Positions 1-6,440 of a stretch of DNA of 12,369 nucleotides are shown in pieces. The stretch is from Candidatus Woesearchaeota archaeon (GTDB lineage: Archaea; Nanobdellota; Nanobdellia; Woesearchaeales; UBA525). The stretch is taken from positions 1 to 12,369 of the forward strand of contig JAJPEB010000024.1 of NCBI GenBank assembly GCA_023252315.1. The letters run 5' to 3'. Under the pieces are notes generated by a model. That model saw nothing but the letters and a program-made list of their open reading frames with translations, had not been told where the DNA came from and made no database searches. The position numbers and the translations under genes are program-made. Each line of letters begins with the position of its first letter. Within the stretch, counting starts at the first letter, position 1.

Positions 1-1062
1 CGGATCAGCTTCCTGCGCGACGGCATCCCGTTCTACGACCGCGGAGTGTTCATGCCGTGGAAGCAGCTGCTCAAGATGGGCAAGATACGCCCGTCGAGCG
101 AGGCGATCGATCTCTACAAGTCGACGGGCGACCAGATGCTCGACCGCATCCGCTTCAAGCTCAAGGACATCGCGGTCGAGGACATGTGGTACGCGACGAT
201 CACGCCGAGCCAGGCGGCGATCATGCTCTACGGGCACGCGCCGCCTGCGCCGCGCGAGACGCCCGACGTCATGCGCGAGCTGTTCGTGAAGAAGGAGAAG
301 CTCTTCGACGAGAAGCACGTGAAGTTCCTCGAGCGCGTCATCAAGACGCACAAGGACGTCGAGTACGGCATCAAGAAGACCGTCGGCGGCGGCGAGGTGC
401 AGGAGCTGCTCGAGGGCGCGGAGAGCTACCTCAAGGCGCTCGCGGACCTCTACAGGGCTATCGAGGAGCGCCACGAGCAGGAGTCCGTGATGCATGTCTA
501 CGAGTCGGTCATCACCGTCGTGCGCGACGTGCTCAAGCTCGAGGGCGTGGAGAAGGTCTCCGACGAGGAGAGCATCAAGGTCTTCGAGAGGGAAGTCATC
601 CACAAGGGCACGATCCCCGAGCGCTACCTGCGCGTCCTCAAGGAGATCCACAAGGCGCGCAAGGACTACGAGCAGGGCAAGCTCACGAAGGCGGAGATCG
701 CGGAGGTCCAGAAGCACTCGCAGGACATCCTCAGGTTCCTCATCGAGCACGTGCAGCGCGCGCGCAGCCGCGAGCTCGAGCGCGTGCGCATCAGGTTCAA
801 GCATGGCAAGAAGTACGGCGAGGTGCTCGTGATGGGCAGCGACGCGTTCGTCACGAGGGACATGGACGCCGAGCAGAAGGACGTGCTGCGCGCGCAGGTG
901 CGCGACGACGGCTCGCTCGCGCAGGTCAAGCAGAGCTCGCTCGAGGAGTTCGAGCAGGCCCTCGCGATGGAGCACGTGCCGAAGAAGGTCACGCTCACCG
1001 CGCAGATGCTCAAGAGCCTGCGCGAGGTCGTGGGCGCGGACGTCGAAGTGCTCCTCGGATGA
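1..1062 (+). CDS. Archaeal nucleotidyltransferase / HEPN-like protein, C-terminal part (5' end outside window)
   Basis: The reading frame is open from base 1 and starts upstream of the window; the GTG at 46 is internal. The visible ~353 residues begin RISFLRDGIPFYDRG, then PWKQLLKMGKIRPSSEAIDLY, then a mostly helical, highly charged region to the end. I recognise this from memory as the C-terminal half of a widespread archaeal protein pairing a Pol-beta-type nucleotidyltransferase domain (which would lie upstream, out of view) with a helical HEPN-like region. The RDGIPFYDRG stretch would sit at the junction. No catalytic GS...D.D motif is visible here, so the transferase assignment rests on family recall alone. 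The substrate is unknown; such proteins may modify RNA or protein or act as toxin-antitoxin relatives. The gene ends 44 bp before the TATA element of the next gene, so the two are probably separate transcription units. Confidence 0.6.
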   Translation, partial: RISFLRDGIPFYDRGVFMPWKQLLKMGKIRPSSEAIDLYKSTGDQMLDRIRFKLKDIAVEDMWYATITPSQAAIMLYGHAPPAPRETPDVMRELFVKKEKLFDEKHVKFLERVIKTHKDVEYGIKKTVGGGEVQELLEGAESYLKALADLYRAIEERHEQESVMHVYESVITVVRDVLKLEGVEKVSDEESIKVFEREVIHKGTIPERYLRVLKEIHKARKDYEQGKLTKAEIAEVQKHSQDILRFLIEHVQRARSRELERVRIRFKHGKKYGEVLVMGSDAFVTRDMDAEQKDVLRAQVRDDGSLAQVKQSSLEEFEQALAMEHVPKKVTLTAQMLKSLREVVGADVEVLLG

Positions 1063-1106
1063 GCGCGCCGAGCATCCCTCTGCCCGTCACCGCTGTGCTT
1101 ACACAA

Positions 1107-1116
1107 CTTTTTTAAA
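1107..1116 (+). promoter_or_regulatory. TATA element of the CBS-domain gene
   Basis: A CTTTTTTAAA element stands in GC-rich surroundings, centred about 38 bp before the GTG at 1150. Initiation about 26 bp downstream would give a leader of roughly 10-12 nt, just long enough to carry the ribosome binding site at 1140. Confidence 0.6.
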
Positions 1117-1139
1117 CAGCTGGCGGCCACGCCCGCCCA

Positions 1140-1145
1140 GAGGTG
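1140..1145 (+). promoter_or_regulatory. Shine-Dalgarno GAGGTG that fixes the GTG start at 1150
   Basis: GAGGTG lies 4 nt before the GTG at 1150. The identical hexamer with the same 4-nt spacing precedes xerA (9849-9854, minus strand). This supports both starts and indicates that these two genes have leaders, unlike most neighbours. Confidence 0.65.
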
Positions 1146-1149
1146 GATA

Positions 1150-1641
1150 GTGAGGTCAGGACTGCAAGTCGCCGATGCGATGACGGTGAGGCCCGTGATC
1201 GCGGACCCGCATGCGAGCGTGCGTGACGTCGCCGCCCTCATGGACCGCTACGACATCGGCTCAGTGCTCATCAAGCGCGGGACCGAGCTTCTCGGCATCG
1301 TCACGCAGAGCGACATCGTGCGCCGCGGCGTGCTCGAGGGATGCGACATGCGCCACACGCCCGTGGGCGCGATCATGACGAAGGATATCGTCACCGTGAG
1401 CCCGGGCATGGACCTCTTCGACGTCGTGCTGCTCATGAAGGACACGGAGCTGCGCACGTTCCCTGTCATGGACGATGGCGCGCTCGTCGGCTTCGTGACC
1501 TCGAAGGACATCCTCAAGCTCCAGCCAGACCTCTTCGAGAACCTCGTGGAGGCGATACAGCTGCGCGAGGAGGAGCGCAAGCTCATGCGCCGCGACTTCA
1601 AGAAAGGATCGGCGCTCGTCGACGACGACGAGCGCGCGTGA
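1150..1641 (+). CDS. Protein with two CBS domains
   Basis: This 163-residue soluble protein consists almost wholly of a CBS pair. CBS1 covers about residues 7-60 (VADAMTVRPVIADP ... LLGIVTQSDIVRR). CBS2 covers about 72-125 (VGAIMTKDIVTVSPGMDLF ... LVGFVTSKDILKL). Each has the usual M(T)xxxxTV opening and the G(I/F)VTxxDI strand-helix end. A charged helical tail follows. CBS pairs bind adenosine nucleotides such as AMP, ATP or SAM and usually act as energy or ligand sensors for a partner protein. With no catalytic domain attached, the partner cannot be named. The GTG start is set by the GAGGTG at 1140 and the TATA at 1107. The last 44 bp overlap the 3' end of the converging nnrD gene. Confidence is high for the domains and low for any specific role. 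Confidence 0.9.
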   Translation: MRSGLQVADAMTVRPVIADPHASVRDVAALMDRYDIGSVLIKRGTELLGIVTQSDIVRRGVLEGCDMRHTPVGAIMTKDIVTVSPGMDLFDVVLLMKDTELRTFPVMDDGALVGFVTSKDILKLQPDLFENLVEAIQLREEERKLMRRDFKKGSALVDDDERA

Positions 1642-2482
1642 TGCCCTCGCGCACGCGCGCCATCTCCTGCGCGAGGTCGCTCGCGAGATACGTGTAGCCC
1701 TTCTTCCTCTTGCGCAGGATGTTGCCAGCGACCGCGTTGAAGTACGCGGCGTCGCATGCGGCAGCGAACGGGTCCTTGAGCTGCGCGTAGTATCCCGCGG
1801 CGAGGCCCGCGAGCACGTCGCCCGTGCCGCCTCGCGTCATGCCGGGATTGCCGACGGGGGCTCTCGCCGAGCGGCGCTGCGCGACGATCACGTCGCCGTG
1901 CCCCTTGCGCAGCAGCACATTGCCGCGCGAGAAGAATCCCTTGAGCGAGCGGCGCAGGGCTGCGGGGTCCGTCGCGTGGGGATCGGCGCCCGCGTTCTCG
2001 AGCAATGCCGCGAGCTCGCCGCGATGCGGCGTCACGATCGCGCCCTCGAGCGTGTTCGCGTCGACCATGCGCAGCGCGTCCGCGTCGATGACCTTCGGCA
2101 TGTCGAGCGCGCAGAGCATGCGCACGAGCCTCGCCGTGCCGGGGGCGCGCCCGATGCCGTTGCCGACGAGGATGGCGTCCGCCTTGCTCGCGAGCTCCCT
2201 GATCTCCTCGTAGTGGCGCACGCCGAGCGAACCGCCCTTCATCTTCCTCGTGATGAGGTCGGGGGAGAGCGCGCTGATCGCCCACGCGACGCGCTCGGGC
2301 GCCGCGATCGTGACGAGGTCGCAGCCGCAGCGCAGCGCCGCGATGCCCGCGAGCGCGCATGCGCCGACGTAGTCCTCGCTGCCGCCGACGATGAGCACGC
2401 GGCCGTTCTGCCCCTTGTGGCTGCGCAGCCTGCGCTTCGGGATGACGATGTCGTCTCTCGTGAGCGCCCTCATGTGCGACAT
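1598..2482 (-). CDS. nnrD: ADP/ATP-dependent (S)-NAD(P)H-hydrate dehydratase
   Basis: The 294-residue product has the ribokinase-like fold of NAD(P)H-hydrate dehydratases, cytosolic enzymes that use ADP or ATP to restore NADH/NADPH from their hydrated, damaged forms. Visible motifs are RVLIVGGSEDYVGA near 28-41, VIDADAL (131-137), TPHRGE (151-156) and the nucleotide/catalytic loop NPGMTRGGTGD (212-222), with D222 as the expected base. Many archaeal and bacterial homologues are fused to an N-terminal NnrE epimerase. This protein has only the dehydratase half, so an epimerase must be encoded elsewhere or be absent. The ATG at 2482 lies about 24 bp from a TATA element (2502-2510); the second Met at 2473 is an alternative with a short leader. 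The Arg-rich tail (RARRRRRAPILS) overlaps the end of the CBS gene by 44 bp. Confidence 0.9.
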   Translation of the reverse strand: MSHMRALTRDDIVIPKRRLRSHKGQNGRVLIVGGSEDYVGACALAGIAALRCGCDLVTIAAPERVAWAISALSPDLITRKMKGGSLGVRHYEEIRELASKADAILVGNGIGRAPGTARLVRMLCALDMPKVIDADALRMVDANTLEGAIVTPHRGELAALLENAGADPHATDPAALRRSLKGFFSRGNVLLRKGHGDVIVAQRRSARAPVGNPGMTRGGTGDVLAGLAAGYYAQLKDPFAAACDAAYFNAVAGNILRKRKKGYTYLASDLAQEMARVREGITRARRRRRAPILS

Positions 2483-2501
2483 GCGCTCTTGGCGTCAGGG
2501 T

Positions 2502-2510
2502 TTAAGTAAT
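2502..2510 (-). promoter_or_regulatory. TATA element of nnrD
   Basis: On the minus strand this reads ATTACTTAA, in a short AT-rich patch, centred about 24 bp before the ATG at 2482. It predicts a leaderless or nearly leaderless mRNA. Confidence 0.55.
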
Positions 2511-2638
2511 TTGGGAGGGCAGAAAATTGAGAGCGTGCCTTTGCGTGCTGCGGAGCGTTTCTGCACTAGGCCAGCAGAGGAGCGTATCGCGAGATGCGAG
2601 GAACTTGGATGACCTGGCGAGAAGGATCGCGAAGGAGC

Positions 2639-2953
2639 CTATACTGTCTCGAGCCACGCAAGGTGGTCGCGCAGCGTCTTCACGTAGTGCTGCTGGTTGT
2701 TCAGGTTCACGGGATAGTTGAGGTCGCGCGAGAGCAGCGGGTTGCGCAGCACGTCGTGGATCCATATCGCGAAGTCGTTCTTCTTCCCCTCGATGCTCAC
2801 GTGGTGCGCGAACTGCGCGGGCGTGAGGCTCTCGATGCAGTTCGCGAGGTCGCGCACGTTGTCGACCTTGTCGCCCCTGCACACCCAGAACACCTTGTCT
2901 GCGGGCGCGTGCGCGAATGTCGTGCGCCTCAGCTCCTTGGGGTCGGCGTCCAT
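2639..2953 (-). CDS. Small DUF5752-like protein
   Basis: A 104-residue soluble protein resembling, from memory, the small archaeal proteins annotated as DUF5752. The recognisable parts are HAPADKVFWVCRG (15-27), DLANCIESLTPAQFAHHV (35-52) and the signature-like KNDFAIWIHDVL (58-69), followed by a C-terminal helix (YVKTLRDHLAWLE). The family has no established function that I know of. It is all-helical in character, with conserved aromatic and His residues. The start is well supported: a CTTATAAAA element on the minus strand is centred about 26 bp before this ATG, so the mRNA is probably leaderless. About 156 bp separate it from nnrD downstream on the same strand, which has its own TATA, so the two are probably not one transcript. 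The family label is less certain than the reality of the gene. Confidence 0.75.
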   Translation of the reverse strand: MDADPKELRRTTFAHAPADKVFWVCRGDKVDNVRDLANCIESLTPAQFAHHVSIEGKKNDFAIWIHDVLRNPLLSRDLNYPVNLNNQQHYVKTLRDHLAWLETV

Positions 2954-2974
2954 CGTCTCGCCCTGAGGAAGCGG

Positions 2975-2983
2975 TTTTATAAG
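2975..2983 (-). promoter_or_regulatory. TATA element of the DUF5752-like gene
   Basis: CTTATAAAA on the minus strand, centred 26 bp before the ATG at 2953, which predicts a leaderless transcript. Confidence 0.7.
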
Positions 2984-3016
2984 GGTTTGTGCCCTTCGCG
3001 AAGTGGTGATGCGGCA

Positions 3017-4207
3017 TCACGCGTCCCTGCGGAAGAGGCGCAATGTGTACTCCTTCGCGATGCGCGCCTTCGATCTCGCGCCGAGGAACTTCGCCACGTA
3101 GACGGTGCGCCACATGACCCACGCGAGCGGCCCGCGCACGAGCGCCTTCCCTATCCTGCCCGCGCCATAGCCTTGCCCCAGGCTCACGAGGAACCCCTGG
3201 CTGCGGTAGGCGAACGGGTGGGGATCATGCCCCGACGAGAGGCGCGCGATGTTCTTGCCCGCGTGCGCGCCCTCGCGCGTCGCGACCTGCGCGAGATCGG
3301 GCAGGGGCTCTTCGACCACGCGGCTCGCGTCGCCGATCGCGAACGCGAAGGGGCATCCCTTCACCTGGAGCGTGCGCTCGACGGGGATGCGCCCCGCGAC
3401 CTTCTCGACGCCCGTGACCTCGATGCCGTTCGCGACGATGCCCGCGGCCCACACGATGCAAGAGGCTGGAATCGTGCGCTCCTCGCCTTGCGCGCGCGCG
3501 ACGAGGCCCTCGTCGCCGACGCGCTCGACCCTCGCCTCCGTGAGCACCGAGACGCCCTTGCGCTCGAGCCGCTTGCGCGCGATCTCGCGCAGGCGCCCGT
3601 CCTCGTGCGGGAGGAGCTGCGCATGCGAGTGCACGAGGACGATCTCCCCCTGCTGCGCGATGCCTGCCTTGCGCAGCAGGTACGCGAGGAAGCCGTTGAG
3701 CTCGGCCGCGAGCTCGACGCCCGTCGGCCCTCCGCCGACGATGACGCAGCGCAGCAGGCCTTGCGCGTCCTCTCCTTGCGCGATGCGCGCCTTCGCCTGC
3801 GCGACGTTGCGCTCGAGCGCCTCCTTGATCGCGACCGCATCCTCGACGCTCTTGAGCGTGTGCACGTGCGCGCCGCCAGGCGCAGCGGAGGAGCGCGAAC
3901 CCGGCGCGATCACGACGTAGTCGAACGGGTGCTCGCTGCCGTCGTGCGCGATCACGCGCTTTCCCGCGAGGTCCACGCGCGTGGCGAGCTCGCGCACGTG
4001 CGTGATGCGGTGGCGGAACATGTCAGCGTACGCGTGCGTGACTGCGTCCGGGTCGAGCACGCCCGCCGCGACCTCGTGGAGCAGCGGGGTGAAGACAAAG
4101 CGCGATCTCGGCTCGAAGAGCGTGATGCGCGCGTCGCGCGATGCGTGCTGGATGCTGTGGATCGCGTACGCGCCCGCAAAACCCCCGCCGATCACCGCCA
4201 CGCGCAT
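3017..4207 (-). CDS. ndh: Type II NADH dehydrogenase (NDH-2), FAD-dependent
   Basis: The 396-residue length is typical of NDH-2. An N-terminal FAD-binding Rossmann motif VIGGGFAG has glycines at 7, 9 and 12. A second, NADH-binding motif VIVGGGPTGVE spans 165-175. The FAD-contact motif FAIGDAS has its Asp at 293. The C-terminus (PLAWVMWRTVYVAKFLGARSKARIAKEY..) matches the amphipathic anchor that holds NDH-2 on the inner face of the membrane. NDH-2 passes electrons from NADH to a quinone without pumping ions. The segment corresponding to the quinone-site AQxAxQ(Q/E) motif reads AQVATREG (316-323), with Arg-Glu in place of the usual polar pair. The acceptor is therefore less certain, and a soluble or sulfur-linked acceptor cannot be excluded. 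The ATG start follows a TATA at 4227-4234 by about 24 bp. No respiratory partner genes lie adjacent. Confidence 0.87.
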   Translation of the reverse strand: MRVAVIGGGFAGAYAIHSIQHASRDARITLFEPRSRFVFTPLLHEVAAGVLDPDAVTHAYADMFRHRITHVRELATRVDLAGKRVIAHDGSEHPFDYVVIAPGSRSSAAPGGAHVHTLKSVEDAVAIKEALERNVAQAKARIAQGEDAQGLLRCVIVGGGPTGVELAAELNGFLAYLLRKAGIAQQGEIVLVHSHAQLLPHEDGRLREIARKRLERKGVSVLTEARVERVGDEGLVARAQGEERTIPASCIVWAAGIVANGIEVTGVEKVAGRIPVERTLQVKGCPFAFAIGDASRVVEEPLPDLAQVATREGAHAGKNIARLSSGHDPHPFAYRSQGFLVSLGQGYGAGRIGKALVRGPLAWVMWRTVYVAKFLGARSKARIAKEYTLRLFRRDA

Positions 4208-4226
4208 GCGACGAGGAGAGATGAAG

Positions 4227-4234
4227 CTCTTTTA
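4227..4234 (-). promoter_or_regulatory. TATA element of ndh
   Basis: CTTAAAAG on the minus strand, centred about 24 bp before the ndh ATG at 4207. It lies between the stop codon of the upstream HAD gene and ndh, so ndh can be transcribed independently. Confidence 0.55.
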
Positions 4235-4255
4235 AGGATTGTCTATCTCACGTCC

Positions 4256-4966
4256 TCAGAGCCGCACGTATTCCTTCACGAGAGGCCGCAGGAGCTCGTC
4301 GTCGCGATCGCCGATGTAGATGGCGCGCTGGTCCAGGTACGCGCGCTTTCCCTCGCAGAGCATCTGCCCGAACCCCTCGTAGCGCACGTGGATGAGGCTG
4401 CCGCGCTCGCGCACGGACGAGATGTCCTCGTCGCGCAGCGGGCCGTTCGCGACGATCGCCTCGATGACGATGCTCTCCTTCGCGAGCAGCCCCCTGTTCT
4501 GCATGGCCCATTCGTGCACGACGTCGATGCAGTTGCGCGTCACGATCGTGAGCTTGAGCGTCTTGCTGCGGTGGCGCATGCGGATCTCCCTCGCCGCGCG
4601 CAGCCAGCGGGGATCGACATGCACCTCGCGCAGGATCTCGCGCCGCGCCGCGGGGGAGATGCGCCGCAGGCACTCGTAGTACTCTGCGAGATGCTCTTGC
4701 CGCAGCGAGGGGACCGCGAGCAGCCATGCGCGGCGCAGGCGCCTGCGCAACGGCTCGTGGTGCGGGTTCGTGAGCAGGTAGCGACGCACCATGAGCGCCG
4801 CGGTGCTCTCCCGCACCATCGTATTGTCGAAATCGGAGAACACCTCGATCTCGCCGCGTGCGGGCTCTGAGAAGATGCGCGCTATCCCTGTCCCGACGAG
4901 CCTCGTGCCGCTGCGCGCGGGCTTGCGCACGCGTGCCCGCGTGACGCGGAGCCTACGCGAACGCAA
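4256..4966 (-). CDS. HAD-superfamily phosphatase
   Basis: Haloacid-dehalogenase-type phosphatase with all four motifs in order: motif I DFDNT (nucleophile D45, acid D47), motif II in LTIVTRN (T143), a motif III Lys in CEGKRAY (about 207) and motif IV GDRDDE (from 219). A helical cap lies between motifs I and II, as in SerB/MtnX-like enzymes. The substrate is unknown. The gene follows the dolichol/phytol-kinase-like gene on the same strand, overlapping it by 14 bp if the TTG at 4966 is the start, so a phospholipid or prenyl-phosphate substrate is an attractive but unproven guess. The start is doubtful. The TTG adds a basic ~35-residue leader before the first strand, and the in-frame GTG at 4930, beyond the kinase stop, is a reasonable alternative. 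I see no good ribosome binding site for either. Confidence 0.82.
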   Translation of the reverse strand: MRSRRLRVTRARVRKPARSGTRLVGTGIARIFSEPARGEIEVFSDFDNTMVRESTAALMVRRYLLTNPHHEPLRRRLRRAWLLAVPSLRQEHLAEYYECLRRISPAARREILREVHVDPRWLRAAREIRMRHRSKTLKLTIVTRNCIDVVHEWAMQNRGLLAKESIVIEAIVANGPLRDEDISSVRERGSLIHVRYEGFGQMLCEGKRAYLDQRAIYIGDRDDELLRPLVKEYVRL

Positions 4967-5600
4967 GGGAGATCACCCAGAGCACGAGGCCCGCGACGAG
5001 CGGGATCGTGAGGTTGTCGTCGATGTGGTGGCTCGCGATGCGCAGCTCGCCCGCCTCCACGAACATGGCGGCTGCGCTCGCGATGAGCGCGGGGAGGAAG
5101 TGCACGTAGATCCAGGCGGCGAGCGTGCCCGCGAGGGTGCCTGCGAGCGCGCCGTACCAGTACGAGTTGCGCGTCACCATCGTGTTCGTCGCGCCGAAGC
5201 TGCGGCTCACGAGATGCGCGAGCGGGTCGCCGAACGCGAGGACGAGGATCGAGGCGTACGCGATGTCGCGGGGGAAGAGCAGGAGTGCGAGGAAGATGCC
5301 AAGCGTGGCGATAAACGCGATGAAGATGCCAAGCGCGTATGCGAGCAGGTCGAGGCCGGGCACGAGGGCGTCGGGCCTGTTGAGGCTGATGACGGTGCGC
5401 AGGAACTCGCGCTCGTGCTTGAGATTGTAGAGGACCGCTGCGGCGAGGAGGAGCGTGAGCAGCCCGATGAGCGCGGTCGAGAGGATGCCCGCGTGCAGCA
5501 GCAGCACGGTCGCGACGCCGACCGCGACGTGCAGGCCCTTGCGCACGAGCTCCGCGCGCACGTTGCCCCGGGGCCTCTCGGTCTTGCGCTGGATCCGCAT
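4953..5600 (-). CDS. Dolichol kinase / phytol kinase (SEC59/VTE5)-like membrane protein
   Basis: A 215-residue membrane protein with about six hydrophobic segments and the sparse polar motifs of the CTP-dependent dolichol/phytol kinase and CDP-diglyceride-synthase-like superfamily: RKGLH at 20-24, FGDPLAHLVSRSFG at 123-136 (G124-D125), and a C-terminal VEAGE...IDDNLTIPL at 181-191 and onward (E182, D194, D195, N196). Members transfer phosphate from CTP to a long-chain isoprenoid alcohol. In archaea this could feed dolichyl phosphate for N-glycosylation or salvage prenols for lipids and quinones. The ATG at 5600 lies 26 bp from a TATA box, so the mRNA is probably leaderless. The HAD phosphatase gene follows with overlap, and the two are almost certainly cotranscribed. 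The superfamily call is firm; the exact substrate is not. Confidence 0.85.
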   Translation of the reverse strand: MRIQRKTERPRGNVRAELVRKGLHVAVGVATVLLLHAGILSTALIGLLTLLLAAAVLYNLKHEREFLRTVISLNRPDALVPGLDLLAYALGIFIAFIATLGIFLALLLFPRDIAYASILVLAFGDPLAHLVSRSFGATNTMVTRNSYWYGALAGTLAGTLAAWIYVHFLPALIASAAAMFVEAGELRIASHHIDDNLTIPLVAGLVLWVISLAFA

Positions 5601-5622
5601 GCGCGTTCCCCGCCCAGGGCCG

Positions 5623-5630
5623 CTTATAAG
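5623..5630 (-). promoter_or_regulatory. TATA element of the prenol-kinase-like/HAD operon
   Basis: CTTATAAG, a perfect palindrome, centred 26 bp before the ATG at 5600. It shares the short intergenic region with the rpoL promoter, which points the other way. Confidence 0.7.
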
Positions 5631-5680
5631 CCTTGCTCCTGTGCCGGCGCGCAGGCGCTGGTCTGCGCGAGGGAGATATA

Positions 5681-5688
5681 TTTATAAA
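5681..5688 (+). promoter_or_regulatory. TATA box of rpoL
   Basis: TTTATAAA, preceded by a purine-rich GAGGGAGAT stretch that could serve as BRE, centred about 27 bp before the rpoL ATG at 5712. It predicts a leaderless transcript and is one of the strongest promoters in the window by sequence. Confidence 0.75.
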
Positions 5689-5711
5689 CCCCTTGCGGTT
5701 CACGCGCCCCT

Positions 5712-5978
5712 ATGGAGCTCAACGTTCTCGAGCAGAAGAAGCATCGCATCCTCTTCGAGCTGCGCGGCGCGGACCACACGTTCTGCAACGCGCTCAAGCA
5801 GGAGCTGTGGAACGACGAGAGCGTGACCGCGGCCGCGTACAGCATCCGACACCCGCTGCTCGGCGTCGTGGAGTTCCTCGTCGAGTCAAAGGCGGACTCG
5901 AAGGAAGCGATCTCGGAAGCGGTCAAGCGCCTGCTCAAGCGCAACAAGGACTTCGTCGCGGCGTTCGCGAAGCTGTAG
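5712..5978 (+). CDS. rpoL: DNA-directed RNA polymerase subunit L (Rpo11)
   Basis: The 88-residue product has the length and motifs of archaeal Rpo11/L, the counterpart of eukaryotic RPB11/RPC19 and of part of the bacterial alpha N-terminal domain. It pairs with subunit D to form the assembly platform of RNA polymerase. Conserved features are RGADHTFCNALKQEL (18-32), the AAYSIRHPLLG strand-turn (41-51), and a C-terminal amphipathic helix (about 63-86). The ATG at 5712 lies about 27 bp after the centre of a clear TATA box, so the mRNA is probably leaderless. The neighbours are unrelated: a membrane prenol-kinase-like gene divergently, and VKOR converging about 35 bp downstream. This gene is the best single proof that the window is archaeal. 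Confidence 0.96.
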   Translation: MELNVLEQKKHRILFELRGADHTFCNALKQELWNDESVTAAAYSIRHPLLGVVEFLVESKADSKEAISEAVKRLLKRNKDFVAAFAKL

Positions 5979-6012
5979 GTTTCTCCCCGCTCAAGTCCTA
6001 CGGGCTCCCTTT

Positions 6013-6390
6013 CTACATCGCATGCACGCTCATCACGAGCAGCGCGATGTTCACGAGATACGTCGCCGTGCACACGAGGCAGAAGTTGCGCATGCGCACG
6101 TACGAGACGTAGGCGAGGCGCAGCGACGCGCATGCCGCGAGCGCGCACAGCGTGGCGAGGACCCCCACGAGCGGCGTGAGCGAGAGCGCGGCTGCGAGCG
6201 CATAGAACACGATGCCGTACCACGCGTTGTGGATGCCGAGCGTGCGCGAGGCGGGGCTCGTGAACGCGCGCGTGCACGACACATGCTCGTCGAGATCGCA
6301 CGCCCGCCGCACGCGCTTCCCACGCGCGACGCGCAGCGCGTAGAGGCTCAGCGCGAGGCCCGAGAGCGCAAGCGCGAGGATCGCGAGCAT
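6013..6390 (-). CDS. Vitamin K epoxide reductase (VKOR) family protein
   Basis: A small integral membrane thiol oxidoreductase of 125 residues with about four hydrophobic helices. The redox cysteines are all present: the loop pair C31 and C39 in CDLDEHVSC, and the active-site CLVC (C104, C107) in NFCLVCTATYLVN. VKOR homologues reoxidise periplasmic or extracytoplasmic thioredoxin-like oxidases and pass the electrons to quinone, thereby making disulfides. The frame stays open to 6465, but I place the start at the ATG at 6390. It lies 25-26 bp from the TATATA box at 6413-6418 and removes a hydrophilic leader that would overlap the divergent gene. No DsbA-like partner is in view. The divergent DoxX-like neighbour is also a membrane protein of a family linked to redox roles. 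Confidence 0.9.
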   Translation of the reverse strand: MLAILALALSGLALSLYALRVARGKRVRRACDLDEHVSCTRAFTSPASRTLGIHNAWYGIVFYALAAALSLTPLVGVLATLCALAACASLRLAYVSYVRMRNFCLVCTATYLVNIALLVMSVHAM

Positions 6391-6412
6391 GGGGCTGCGA
6401 GGGAGCAACGCA

Positions 6413-6418
6413 TATATA
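6413..6418. promoter_or_regulatory. Single symmetric TATA box, possibly shared by VKOR and the DoxX-like gene
   Basis: TATATA, inside CATATATAAC, is its own reverse complement. Its midpoint (6415.5) is 25.5 bp from the VKOR ATG (6390) and 25.5 bp from the DoxX-like GTG (6441). No other AT-rich element occurs between the two start codons. Confidence 0.65.
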
Positions 6419-6440
6419 ACGCTGCTGCGCGCAGGGGCGC

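Noticed and set aside
57..1115. A long plus-strand frame overlapping the first gene
   Set aside because: The product is Arg/Gly/Ala-rich with no domain pattern. It is the +1-shifted shadow of the nucleotidyltransferase-type gene.
2483..2638. A small RNA or tRNA in the gap between nnrD and the DUF5752-like gene
   Set aside because: No cloverleaf, TPsiC-like box or paired C/D boxes could be found. Apart from the nnrD promoter I see nothing in this stretch.
2594..4870. A very long plus-strand open frame (~758 codons)
   Set aside because: It lies antisense to the DUF5752-like, NDH-2 and HAD genes. Its product is an Arg/Ala/Asp/His-rich low-complexity string with no motifs, the usual mirror artefact of GC-rich codon use.
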